This document shows, piece after piece, positions 40,933 to 48,553 of a DNA stretch of 64,000 bases (position 1 is the stretch's first letter; each line of letters starts with the position of its first letter). The notes beneath the pieces were generated by a model that was given only the letters and a program-made list of their open reading frames with translations, did not search any database and was not told where the DNA came from. The DNA is from Pseudobdellovibrionaceae bacterium (GTDB lineage Bacteria > Bdellovibrionota > Bdellovibrionia > Bdellovibrionales > Bdellovibrionaceae): contig JAHBUW010000008.1 in NCBI GenBank assembly GCA_019637875.1, positions 1 to 64,000 of the forward strand, given 5' to 3'. The translations under genes and the position numbers were made by a program.

Positions 40933-42330
40933 CTATTCGCCGAGGTGTTTTTCCAAGAAGCCGGCGATCTTTTCGGCCATGACGGTGATCCGCGCCTGAT
41001 CCGGGCCCTCGATCATGACCCGCACGAGCGGCTCGGTTCCCGAGAAGCGCACGAAGACGCGCCCTTCACCCTTCAGGTCGTCGCTCGTGGCCTTCACGAG
41101 CTCCTTATAACCCGGGATGGAGTCGAGGTCCTGGCGTCGTTTCACGCGCAAGTTCACCAGCACCTGGGGAACGTCTTCGACGATCCGGTTGAGTTCGGAC
41201 ATCTTGGCGCCAGTCTCGCGCATAACGGACAAAACACTGAGCGCGGCGACGCAACCGTCCCCGGTCGTCACGTGATCCGAAAAGATGATATGTCCCGAAG
41301 ACTCCCCGCCCAGATTGAAACCGTTGCGCCGCATTTCTTCGACGACGTATTTGTCACCGACCCCGGTCTTGACGACCTTGATGCCGGCTTCGGTCATTTT
41401 GCGCTCCAACCCGAAGTTCGCCATCTGGGTCGTCACGAGGGTGTTCCCCTTGAGGAGCCCCTTCTTTTTCATGTGCAGAGCGCAGATCCCGAGGATGTGA
41501 TCCCCGTTCATGATATGCCCTTTTTCATCGACCAGGATCACCCGATCCGCATCGCCGTCGAGCGAGATACCGAGATCCGCGCGGAATTCCAAAACCGCTT
41601 CGGCGAGCTTCGCCGGATGAAGCGCGCCCACCTTATCGTTGATGTTCGTCCCGTTCGGATTGTCGCCCAGCTGGATAACTTCCGCGCCGAGCTCTTCAAA
41701 GATGGCGGGCGCGACTTTGTAAGCCGCGCCGTTCGCCGTATCCAAAACGATGCGCAGACCATCGAGGGTCTGCTCGAGCGGGAACGTGTTTTTCACGAAG
41801 ACGATGTAACGGCCTTGGGCATCGTCGATCCGGCGCGTACGTCCGATCTGCGGAGAAGGCGGCATCAGCTTCTGAAAGTCCTCGCCTTGGACCAGGCGCT
41901 CGATTTCGCGCTCCATGTCCTCGTTCAGTTTGAAGCCATCCGCGCCGAAAATTTTGATGCCGTTATCTTGAAAAGCGTTGTGCGAAGCCGAGATCACGAT
42001 CCCCGCCGACGCCCGCATATTGCGGGTCAGAAAGCCGATCCCCGGTGTCGGCAGCGGCCCCACGAGCTGCACGTGCACGCCCATCGAGTTCAGTCCCGAC
42101 GCCAGCGCCTGCTCGATCATGTAACCCGACAAACGGGTGTCTTTACCGATGACGACCTTTTTATCCCGTGACGACCACGGATTCGTTTCTTTTTGCAGGA
42201 GGTAGCCGATGGCCTGCCCGATCCGGATCACGGTTTCGGGAACCATGGGGAAGACGTTCGCGGTGCCACGAATTCCGTCCGTGCCGAACAACTTGGATTT
42301 TTTTTCGGTGGTCTTCGCGTCGCTGCTCAA
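40933..42330 (-). CDS. glmM: phosphoglucosamine mutase GlmM
   Basis: GlmM converts glucosamine-6-phosphate to glucosamine-1-phosphate for cell wall and LPS precursors. The TTG at 42330 follows GAGGA at a 7-base spacing. The 465-residue protein has LFGTDGIRGTAN near residue 14, the phosphoserine loop ISASHNAFQDNGIKIFG near 113, the metal site LDGDADR near 255, and the sugar-binding GGESSGH near 338. It follows cdaA and cdaR, the classical order in Gram-positive bacteria, where GlmM binds and restrains CdaA. Confidence 0.96.
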   Translation of the reverse strand: MSSDAKTTEKKSKLFGTDGIRGTANVFPMVPETVIRIGQAIGYLLQKETNPWSSRDKKVVIGKDTRLSGYMIEQALASGLNSMGVHVQLVGPLPTPGIGFLTRNMRASAGIVISASHNAFQDNGIKIFGADGFKLNEDMEREIERLVQGEDFQKLMPPSPQIGRTRRIDDAQGRYIVFVKNTFPLEQTLDGLRIVLDTANGAAYKVAPAIFEELGAEVIQLGDNPNGTNINDKVGALHPAKLAEAVLEFRADLGISLDGDADRVILVDEKGHIMNGDHILGICALHMKKKGLLKGNTLVTTQMANFGLERKMTEAGIKVVKTGVGDKYVVEEMRRNGFNLGGESSGHIIFSDHVTTGDGCVAALSVLSVMRETGAKMSELNRIVEDVPQVLVNLRVKRRQDLDSIPGYKELVKATSDDLKGEGRVFVRFSGTEPLVRVMIEGPDQARITVMAEKIAGFLEKHLGE

Positions 42331-42361
42331 AATCAGGTCCTCACTTTTTTCTACCGTGCAC

Positions 42362-42751
42362 TCACTTCTTTTCGATCTGCACTTCGATCCGCTCGGGCTG
42401 AAGGGTGACCAGCTTTACGCCGAAAGGCACATCGACTCGTCCGCGCGGGATCTCGACTTCATAGCGGCCCGGGCCCTTGGAACTCAAGTCCAATGTGACG
42501 ATTTGGCTGACGCCATTTTCAATAAAACGGCGAAGCGCCGTTCTTGGTCCCGAAACTTTGATTTTGATGGTGTCCACGGACTGAAAAACGACGGAGTAGC
42601 CCGGCGGCGGGATCAGCTCGATGTCGACTTTTTTGGCAACCACGAAATCCCGACGCCCCAGGATCGTGATCCACAAGATGAGCGCGATGAACAGCGACAC
42701 CATCTTGTAACTCAGATTTTCGGTGAAAAAAGCGCGCATCCTGGGTTTCAC
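42362..42751 (-). CDS. YbbR-domain protein, short CdaR-like
   Basis: The 129-residue protein starts with GTG that overlaps the cdaA stop codon. It has one N-terminal membrane helix (YKMVSLFIALILWITILG) and one YbbR-type beta domain outside (VVFQSVDTIKIKVSGPRTAL, then VTLDLS and VTLQPERIEVQIEKK). Usual CdaR proteins carry three or four such repeats, so this is a minimal form. CdaR binds and regulates the diadenylate cyclase CdaA. The gene order cdaA-cdaR-glmM supports that role. Confidence 0.85.
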   Translation of the reverse strand: MKPRMRAFFTENLSYKMVSLFIALILWITILGRRDFVVAKKVDIELIPPPGYSVVFQSVDTIKIKVSGPRTALRRFIENGVSQIVTLDLSSKGPGRYEVEIPRGRVDVPFGVKLVTLQPERIEVQIEKK

Positions 42752-43551
42752 GCGAACTCCTCGGTCTTACGGAACTTCAAGCCGAAGACGCCGTAGAGCG
42801 CTTTACGTAGACGATTGGAATCTTCCATCGTCGTCAGGTGGCCCCCTTGAACCAAGCCCACGTTGCGATTCTCTTCGCTGACGATGATGACGATCGCGTC
42901 GGTTTCTTCCGTGAGCCCTATGGCCGCGCGGTGACGCGTCCCCAAGTTCTTATCGAGGACGGGATTTTTACTGAGCGGCAAGAAGTTCCCCGCCGAATGA
43001 ATCTTCCCCCCGCGGATCAAGACCGCGCCGTCATGCATGGGGCTCGTCGGGTGAAAGACCGAACACAAAAGCTCCGACGAAACTTTGGAGTCGACTTCGG
43101 TTCCGAACTCGATGTGGTAGTCGATCATGATGTCGCGTTCGAGCACGATCAAAGCGCCGTAACCCCGCTCGGCCATCTGGAAGGCGGACTTCACGATCTC
43201 TTCGACGACCTGGGTTTCCTGCGCGCCGCTGACATCCGAGAAGAAGGGATTCGAACCGATCTGCGCGAGCGCGCGACGGATCTCGCCTTGGAACAGGATC
43301 ACGACGATGACGAAAAGATTTGAGAAGAATTTCTCGAGAATCCAGTTGAAGGTGTAGAGCTCAAGACCGATCGAGGCGATGTAAAGAATCGCGAGGACGC
43401 CGAGACCGGAGAGCATCTGGATTGTGCCGGTTTTACGAATCAGGATCAGCACCCGGTAGACCACGACCCAAACGAGGATCATGTCCAACAAGTCCTGCAA
43501 ACGCAGGTGCGTGAGAATAAAAAGAACGTTGTCCTTAATCTGAAGGAACAT
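42748..43551 (-). CDS. cdaA: diadenylate cyclase CdaA
   Basis: CdaA joins two ATP molecules into c-di-AMP, a second messenger for potassium, osmotic and wall control. The 267-residue protein has three N-terminal membrane helices within the first 85 residues, then the DAC domain. The catalytic motifs DGAVLIRGG near residue 177 and GTRHRAAIG near 208 are complete. It is followed by a YbbR protein and glmM with overlap. A terminator separates it from ftsH upstream, so it likely has its own promoter in 43552-43608. Confidence 0.95.
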   Translation of the reverse strand: MFLQIKDNVLFILTHLRLQDLLDMILVWVVVYRVLILIRKTGTIQMLSGLGVLAILYIASIGLELYTFNWILEKFFSNLFVIVVILFQGEIRRALAQIGSNPFFSDVSGAQETQVVEEIVKSAFQMAERGYGALIVLERDIMIDYHIEFGTEVDSKVSSELLCSVFHPTSPMHDGAVLIRGGKIHSAGNFLPLSKNPVLDKNLGTRHRAAIGLTEETDAIVIIVSEENRNVGLVQGGHLTTMEDSNRLRKALYGVFGLKFRKTEEFA

Positions 43552-43610
43552 GGGGCGTGGTTGCTCCGCTGGGTATTCGAATCCCGTACCCCTACCTTAA
43601 CTCAACTCCC

Positions 43611-43642
43611 AAAAAGAAAAAAGCCACGTCTTAGCGTGGCTT
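43611..43642 (-). terminator. Rho-independent terminator after ftsH
   Basis: On the minus strand, AAGCCACG and CGTGGCTT pair around a six-base loop and run into TTTTTTCTTTTT. It lies 34 bases past the ftsH stop codon, so it ends the tilS-ftsH transcript. Confidence 0.9.
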
Positions 43643-43676
43643 CGTTTCTCGTGATTGGTCCGGACGAGGTCTCGAC

Positions 43677-45632
43677 CTAGCTGCGAGCCGGTCCGGGTTC
43701 GCCGACGGGGTCGTCTCCCGTGTTCTTCGCGGCCTTGTTCTCGCTCGCGGCGGCGGCACCCAGGCCTCCGTCGTGACCTTTGTTACCGCGGACTTTACGA
43801 ACTTCCGAAACCCCCGCTCCGTTGACCAACATCTCGACCTCGTGACCGTCGATGGTCTCGAACTCCAGAAGAGCCTGGGTCAGCGCCTCGAGCGCTTCAC
43901 GGTTATCGGAGAGGATCTTCAGCGCCGTTTTGTATCCGCCGTTCACCAGACCAAAGACCTCTTCGTCGATCTCTTGTGCCTTCGCTTCGGAGTAGTCGCG
44001 ACTTTTCTGACCGCTCCCCATGCCCAGGAAAACCGGACCTTCGCCTTTTTCATAGGACAAGGGTCCCAGCTTTTCGCTCATCCCCCACTCGCAGACCATC
44101 TTGCGGGCGATATCGGTCGCACGTTCAATATCATTGCCCGCACCGGTGGTGATGTCTTTGAAGACGAGCTCTTCCGCGGCGCGACCGCCGAACAGGAAGG
44201 CGATCATATTGATCGCTTTCGACTTCGACAAATTGAGCGAGTCCTTTTCGGGCAAAGTCTGCGTGATCCCGAGCGCCATGCCGCGGGGGATGATCGTGAC
44301 TTTGTGAATGGGGTCCAGACCCACGAGCTTTTTGCCGACGAGCGTATGCCCCGCTTCGTGGTACGCGGTCACACGTTTATCTTCGTCACTGATGACCATC
44401 GAGCGGCGCTCCGAGCCCATCATGACTTTGTCTTTCGCGTGTTCAAAATCCGACATTTCCAAATATTTCTTATCGGCCCGCGCCGCGCAGAGCGCCGCTT
44501 CGTTGACCAAGTTCTCGAGATCCGCGCCCGAGAATCCGGGAGTCCCGCGAGCGATTTTATCCAGCTGCACCGAGGGCGACAGCGGCGTCTTGCGGGTGTG
44601 GACTTCGAGGATCTGCTGACGACCGGCCAGATCGGGTTTGTTGACGACCACGCGACGATCGAAACGACCGGGACGCAGCAGCGCCGGATCGAGAACGTCA
44701 GGACGGTTCGTCGCCGCGATCAGGATCACGCCATCATTGGACTCAAAACCGTCCATCTCAACGAGCATTTGGTTGAGCGTCTGCTCCCGCTCATCGTGAC
44801 CACCGCCCATGCCGGCGCCACGGTGACGTCCCACGGCGTCGATCTCATCGATGAAGATGATGCAGGGAGCGTTTTTCTTCCCCTGTTCAAACAGGTCGCG
44901 CACGCGGCTCGCACCGACACCGACGAACATCTCGACGAAGTCCGAACCCGAAATCGTGAAGAAGGGGACGCCCGCTTCACCCGCGACGGAACGCGCGAGC
45001 AAGGTCTTACCGGTTCCGGGAGGTCCCACGAGCAGAACGCCTTTGGGAATGCGCCCGCCGAGTTTGGTGAATTTCTTCGGATCTTTCAAAAAGCTGACGA
45101 CCTCTGCGAGCTCTTCTTTCGCTTCTTCGACGCCGGCGACATCTTTGAACATCACTTTGTTTTTGTTCTCGGTCAAAAGACGCGCGCGTGATTTCCCGAA
45201 AGACATCGCCTTACCGCCGCCCACTTGAATTTGGCGCAGCAGATAGAAAAAGATCCCGGCGACCAGAAGAAGCGGCAGCCAGTTCACGAGGAAACTTTGC
45301 ATGAAGTCCGAGGACTTGCCGCGCTCATAATTCGGGGTCAGCCCCGCATCGCGGACCAAACGGTAGCCTTCGTCACCGGTGTTGCCGATAATGCGGAAAT
45401 GTTTTCCGCCGTAGGCTTTCTCGAAATCGGGCTTCACTTCGCCCAAAATTTCGCCCGTGTCTTCACGGAAGGTGACGGACGCGATCTCTTGGCGTTTCAC
45501 CGATTCGGCGAACTTCGAGTAATTGAAATCCGTAATGAGTTTATCTTCGCGGCCCTCGATCGCCTGGAAAAGAAAAACGGCGACGACGACGAGCAGAAGC
45601 CAGAGGACCATCGTTTTTTGAGTTGCCTTCAT
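43677..45632 (-). CDS. ftsH: ATP-dependent zinc metalloprotease FtsH
   Basis: FtsH degrades misfolded membrane proteins and short-lived regulators. The 651-residue protein has two membrane helices, near residues 8-25 and 110-130. The AAA domain contains Walker A GPPGTGKT near 205, Walker [12 protein letters not shown] near 262, and the second region of homology with [20 protein letters not shown]. The zinc site HEAGH is near 427. The C-terminal tail is Ala/Gly/Lys-rich. GGGAGG precedes the ATG. The 213 bases upstream contain no other gene and probably hold its promoter, though I cannot pinpoint it. Confidence 0.98.
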   Translation of the reverse strand: MKATQKTMVLWLLLVVVAVFLFQAIEGREDKLITDFNYSKFAESVKRQEIASVTFREDTGEILGEVKPDFEKAYGGKHFRIIGNTGDEGYRLVRDAGLTPNYERGKSSDFMQSFLVNWLPLLLVAGIFFYLLRQIQVGGGKAMSFGKSRARLLTENKNKVMFKDVAGVEEAKEELAEVVSFLKDPKKFTKLGGRIPKGVLLVGPPGTGKTLLARSVAGEAGVPFFTISGSDFVEMFVGVGASRVRDLFEQGKKNAPCIIFIDEIDAVGRHRGAGMGGGHDEREQTLNQMLVEMDGFESNDGVILIAATNRPDVLDPALLRPGRFDRRVVVNKPDLAGRQQILEVHTRKTPLSPSVQLDKIARGTPGFSGADLENLVNEAALCAARADKKYLEMSDFEHAKDKVMMGSERRSMVISDEDKRVTAYHEAGHTLVGKKLVGLDPIHKVTIIPRGMALGITQTLPEKDSLNLSKSKAINMIAFLFGGRAAEELVFKDITTGAGNDIERATDIARKMVCEWGMSEKLGPLSYEKGEGPVFLGMGSGQKSRDYSEAKAQEIDEEVFGLVNGGYKTALKILSDNREALEALTQALLEFETIDGHEVEMLVNGAGVSEVRKVRGNKGHDGGLGAAAASENKAAKNTGDDPVGEPGPARS

Positions 45633-45845
45633 GTGCAGAAGCCTCCCTGCGTATCAAGTCTTGCGAGGACCGCAAGCATCGCACGCTTCTTGACAGTTTA
45701 AACCCGCGCGCGACCGGGAACAACCTCTGTTCCCGAAAAGCGTCTTGAATCTTTGGCAAAGTCGACGCCTCCGTTCGATGCTCCCAAAAACCCTTCGCTT
45801 CGACTGAAGTCTAGGATCAATGAAGGCGATACGAAGACGGCGTCG

Positions 45846-46805
45846 CTATTTTCCCTCGAGAGAAACGCGGATCTCTTGAGATTTCACGGCGAACGCCAGA
45901 CCCGCCACATTGAATGTGTACTCGTTTTGGGAATTGTCGAGGCGCTTTTGAATTTCTTCGATCTGGCCGCGTGAATAATCAGCGCCTTTGAGGGAATGAA
46001 TCAGGTAGGCCCAAGCCCGTCTCTGCTCAGACGCACTCAGGCGAAGGTAGAACGCACGATGCAGACTTTGCGCTGTCGAGAACAGGCCCTCGGGCGGGAA
46101 CTGCTCATCTCGCGAGCGCTCGACCTCGACCCAATTCTCCATTGAGCGCGCAAAACTGCGCAGTGCGCCCGGGGACTTCGCCTCGAGCTGAGGCAGCCAC
46201 TCTTGACGCAACCAATTGCGCAAATAACGAGAGTCCCCATTGGACGGATCTTCAACGAAATCAAGAGCCCGCGCATTGGCTTCCTCGGCGAGCTCCTCTC
46301 GAGAACAGGGCAGAAAAGGATGGTCACTTTCGCTCATGGCATCCCATCCTTGACGACCCGTTCCGCGAATCAAGCGAAGCAGTCTGGTTTCAAGCAGATC
46401 CTGGGCGTGATGTCCCAAAAAAACCACGGCGAGCCCTTCTTGAGCGGAGACTTCACGGAAAAATTCACGCCGGAAATCGCGGAACTCTTCTTCGCTGGTG
46501 AGTGGCGTTTTTGAAATTCGAAGGGAAAACGGCAAACCCAGGGCGCGCGCTTTTTGTTCGACCAACGCGCGCGCAGCCTCGCGAAATTCCGCCTGCGCCG
46601 GTTCGTCCGTGGGGCCGTGGTGCGCATGCAGGACATGCAGTTCCAGGCCCAAGGCTTCGCGCAGATCAGACAAGACCTCGAGCAGCAGCATCGAGTCCCG
46701 CCCCCCGCTGACGGCCACCCCCACACGGCGCGGTCCCGCCCCTTGCGCTTTGAGGGCGCGGTGGACGCGGTGAACGAGGGCGGACCAGGGCTTCTTCGCG
46801 GACAT
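45846..46805 (-). CDS. tilS: tRNA(Ile)-lysidine synthase TilS
   Basis: TilS changes the anticodon of tRNA-Ile(CAU) to read AUA. The ATG at 46805 gives 319 residues. The PP-loop is GVAVSGGRDSMLLLEV near residue 28 (Arg in place of the common Val or Pro), followed by HAHHGP near 61, GHHAQDLLETRLLRLIRGTG near 145, and EDPSNGDSRYLRNWLRQ near 205. The C-terminal domain is reduced compared with the longer enzyme of E. coli. The neighbour ftsH follows, as in many bacteria. A palindrome lies in the divergent promoter region. Confidence 0.93.
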   Translation of the reverse strand: MSAKKPWSALVHRVHRALKAQGAGPRRVGVAVSGGRDSMLLLEVLSDLREALGLELHVLHAHHGPTDEPAQAEFREAARALVEQKARALGLPFSLRISKTPLTSEEEFRDFRREFFREVSAQEGLAVVFLGHHAQDLLETRLLRLIRGTGRQGWDAMSESDHPFLPCSREELAEEANARALDFVEDPSNGDSRYLRNWLRQEWLPQLEAKSPGALRSFARSMENWVEVERSRDEQFPPEGLFSTAQSLHRAFYLRLSASEQRRAWAYLIHSLKGADYSRGQIEEIQKRLDNSQNEYTFNVAGLAFAVKSQEIRVSLEGK

Positions 46806-46863
46806 GGGAAGGTTAAAGCATGAAAAGCCTCTCTGGACAATGTTTTGACAGTGCCGGGAATTT

Positions 46864-46883
46864 CGATTTCCCAAGGGAAATCG
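46864..46883. promoter_or_regulatory. 20-bp palindrome between tilS and the 46905 gene
   Basis: CGATTTCCC and GGGAAATCG are separated by AA, 22 bases before the ATG at 46905. A TTGACA at 46845-46850 could be a -35 element. The palindrome may be an operator for a dimeric regulator or a leader hairpin. Confidence 0.45.
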
Positions 46884-46904
46884 TGTAAATTCACGGGTTC
46901 TAAT

Positions 46905-47765
46905 ATGCGCCGTTCACTGGGTCTTTTCATTCTGATCATGAGCCTGTTTGCCGGACCGATGGCTCCGTCGTTCAGCCATGCCGCGCCCGCGCCGCGCGTG
47001 TACAACAAAACGAATTTACTGACCGCCCTGAAGGATTGGGAGGTCTCGCTGAAAGACCGCGCCATGGATGCGTTCGAGCGGGATCTGGAACGCGAGTTCA
47101 TCTTGCGTCTGCGCTTTCAAGTCGAACGACGCTATACCGGCGACGACGCTTCGCTGATCCGAATTCTGGCGTTTCTCTTGGAGCTGGAAGAGCAGCCGCA
47201 GAACCTGAGCCTGTCGTACACGACAAGCTATCTGCGCGAACTTCTCGAAGCGGTGCGCACGATTCGCGAACCGAACGAGAACCTGGCCCGCTTCATTCGT
47301 CAGTTCACCGAAGCTTCGGGAATCAAAAACGTGATGAGCGCCAATCAGTTTCTGGCCTCACGCGCCTACTTAAATGGCCAAGAATCCGTCAGCGCCCGCG
47401 AGATGGACGAAGAGAATTGGAATGATCTCGCCGCACGCATGACGCTGATTTCTGAAGAGGACACGACACCCGTCACCCTGCTTTCGCCCCTGACTCCGGA
47501 GGCCGAGGCGCCCGTGGATGAAGCGATTCAACTGATCGGCCCGGGGATGCCCGAGGTTCCGACCTTGACCGCGACCGAGGAGCCGCAAACCGCCCTGCCG
47601 GAGACCATCGAGGCGGAAAGCCTCGATCCGGAACTTCTCGCGGAACTACAGGGCGAAAACGAAACGCCGACGCCCGCCCTGGAAGACATCATCGGCAGCC
47701 CGCCCCCGCCCGCCCCGCGGATTCAAAGCATTCGCTCCACCGACGACAGCGCAACGCTTCGTTAA
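46905..47765 (+). CDS. secreted protein with acidic disordered tail
   Basis: The ATG at 46905 gives a 286-residue protein with a signal peptide (RRSLGLFILIMSLFAGPMAP to about residue 27). Residues 30-165 are helical and charged (KDRAMDAFERDLEREFILRL, LAFLLELEE). The last 110 residues are rich in Glu, Pro and Thr and end in a proline run (GSPPPPAPR), probably disordered. No cysteines occur in the mature part, and no family is recognised. It diverges from tilS. Confidence 0.7.
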   Translation: MRRSLGLFILIMSLFAGPMAPSFSHAAPAPRVYNKTNLLTALKDWEVSLKDRAMDAFERDLEREFILRLRFQVERRYTGDDASLIRILAFLLELEEQPQNLSLSYTTSYLRELLEAVRTIREPNENLARFIRQFTEASGIKNVMSANQFLASRAYLNGQESVSAREMDEENWNDLAARMTLISEEDTTPVTLLSPLTPEAEAPVDEAIQLIGPGMPEVPTLTATEEPQTALPETIEAESLDPELLAELQGENETPTPALEDIIGSPPPPAPRIQSIRSTDDSATLR

Positions 47766-47858
47766 TCGTCCCATTTCGCCCTTTATCGCGCGATTTTCGA
47801 CACAAGCCTGGAGGGCCTGGCCTTGCAATGAAGGGTCTTCGTGAACCAAGGAGGACCT

Positions 47859-48107
47859 ATGGAACCGAAAGTCAAACCCGACCAGCACCCCTTGAAACAT
47901 CAAGGCGACGAACAAGAAAAACCGCAGAAGACCACGGGCACACCGCCGCCGCCGCAGTCCAATCCCGATCATTCGGTGCCGGACCTGCAAGCCGACGACA
48001 AACGTTCGGTGGAGCATGACGAAGGCGACGTCCGCAGCGGCATCGCCGAAAGCCCCCGCGCCACCGTCGAAGACGCCCCCGGGATGAACCAACAGCAGCA
48101 GGGCTGA
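47859..48107 (+). CDS. small disordered hydrophilic protein
   Basis: AAGGAGG four bases before the ATG at 47859 is a strong ribosome site. The 82-residue product contains almost no hydrophobic residues, and is rich in Asp, Glu, Pro, Gln and Lys (EPKVKPDQHPLKHQGDEQEK). It ends in a glutamine run (NQQQQG) encoded by the start of the 33-bp tandem repeat. The protein is probably disordered, like stress hydrophilins. The function is unknown. Confidence 0.6.
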   Translation: MEPKVKPDQHPLKHQGDEQEKPQKTTGTPPPPQSNPDHSVPDLQADDKRSVEHDEGDVRSGIAESPRATVEDAPGMNQQQQG

Positions 48108-48177
48108 TGTTGCAATAGACCAGCACAGCAGCAAGGCTGATGTTCCAGTAGACCAGCACAGCCGCAGGGCTGATGTG
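48092..48177. repeat. 33-bp tandem repeat, about 2.6 copies
   Basis: The unit contains CAGCAAGGCTGATGTTCC and AGTAGACCAGCA. CTGATGT recurs at 48104, 48137 and 48170, exactly 33 bases apart. The array begins in the last codons of the 47859 gene and supplies its stop codon. Confidence 0.8.
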
Positions 48178-48201
48178 CCTGAAGATTCTGCAGAGACGCG
48201 A

Positions 48202-48228
48202 ACTCCCGCTGGCTTCGCTCGCGGGAGT
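48202..48228. other. hairpin between the 33-bp repeats and slyX
   Basis: ACTCCCGC pairs with GCGGGAGT around an 11-base loop that can itself form a small GC-GAA-GC hairpin on the minus strand. It may end the preceding transcript. No T tract is present. Confidence 0.4.
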
Positions 48229-48245
48229 CTCGCTATACCTCGGCT

Positions 48246-48470
48246 ATGGAAGATAAAGTCCTTGAGCTCAGCCGACTGATCGTCGAACTCGAATCCAAAG
48301 TCGCGCATCAAGAGCAACTCTTAGAATCTCTTAATCAGAGCGTGACGCAACAGCAGGATGAAATTGGCAGTCTGACTGCCAAATTCGATGCGATCATCAA
48401 GCGACTTCGCGATTTGGGCACGGTGGACGCGTTCGTTCGCCCCGGCCACGAGAAACCCCCGCATTATTGA
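48246..48470 (+). CDS. slyX: SlyX-like protein
   Basis: The 74-residue protein is one long coiled coil (VLELSRLIVELESKVAHQEQ and QQQDEIGSLTAKFDAIIKRL) ending in EKPPHY, the ending shared by SlyX proteins. The role of SlyX is not known. It lies 83 bases upstream of norB on the same strand, but the NO operator and probable promoter of norB lie between them. Confidence 0.8.
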   Translation: MEDKVLELSRLIVELESKVAHQEQLLESLNQSVTQQQDEIGSLTAKFDAIIKRLRDLGTVDAFVRPGHEKPPHY

Positions 48471-48472
48471 CA
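48467..48472 (+). promoter_or_regulatory. possible -35 element upstream of norB
   Basis: TTGACA at 48467-48472 (a second copy is at 48474-48479) could be a sigma-70 -35 element. No good -10 hexamer is visible at the right distance, so this is weak. Confidence 0.25.
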
Positions 48473-48501
48473 ATTGACATAGAACTCGAATTCCCGAAGG
48501 C

Positions 48502-48522
48502 TGTTCTCGTCCGATGAGAACA
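48502..48522. promoter_or_regulatory. putative NsrR operator upstream of norB
   Basis: TGTTCTC and GAGAACA flank seven bases (GTCCGAT). The site is 32 bases before the norB start and has the same TGTT-N13-AACA frame and total length as the palindrome at 52454-52474, so both may bind the Rrf2 protein encoded at 50836. Confidence 0.6.
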
Positions 48523-48553
48523 CGCATCAACGATTTCACATCTCGAGGTTCAA

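Noticed and set aside
48092-48177. Possible CRISPR array
   Set aside because: The 33-bp units are adjacent with no spacers, and no cas genes occur in the window.
47646-48317. Minus-strand frame reading through the 33-bp repeats
   Set aside because: The frame only reflects the repeat unit (Cys-Trp-Ser type peptide repeats) and crosses two real plus-strand genes.
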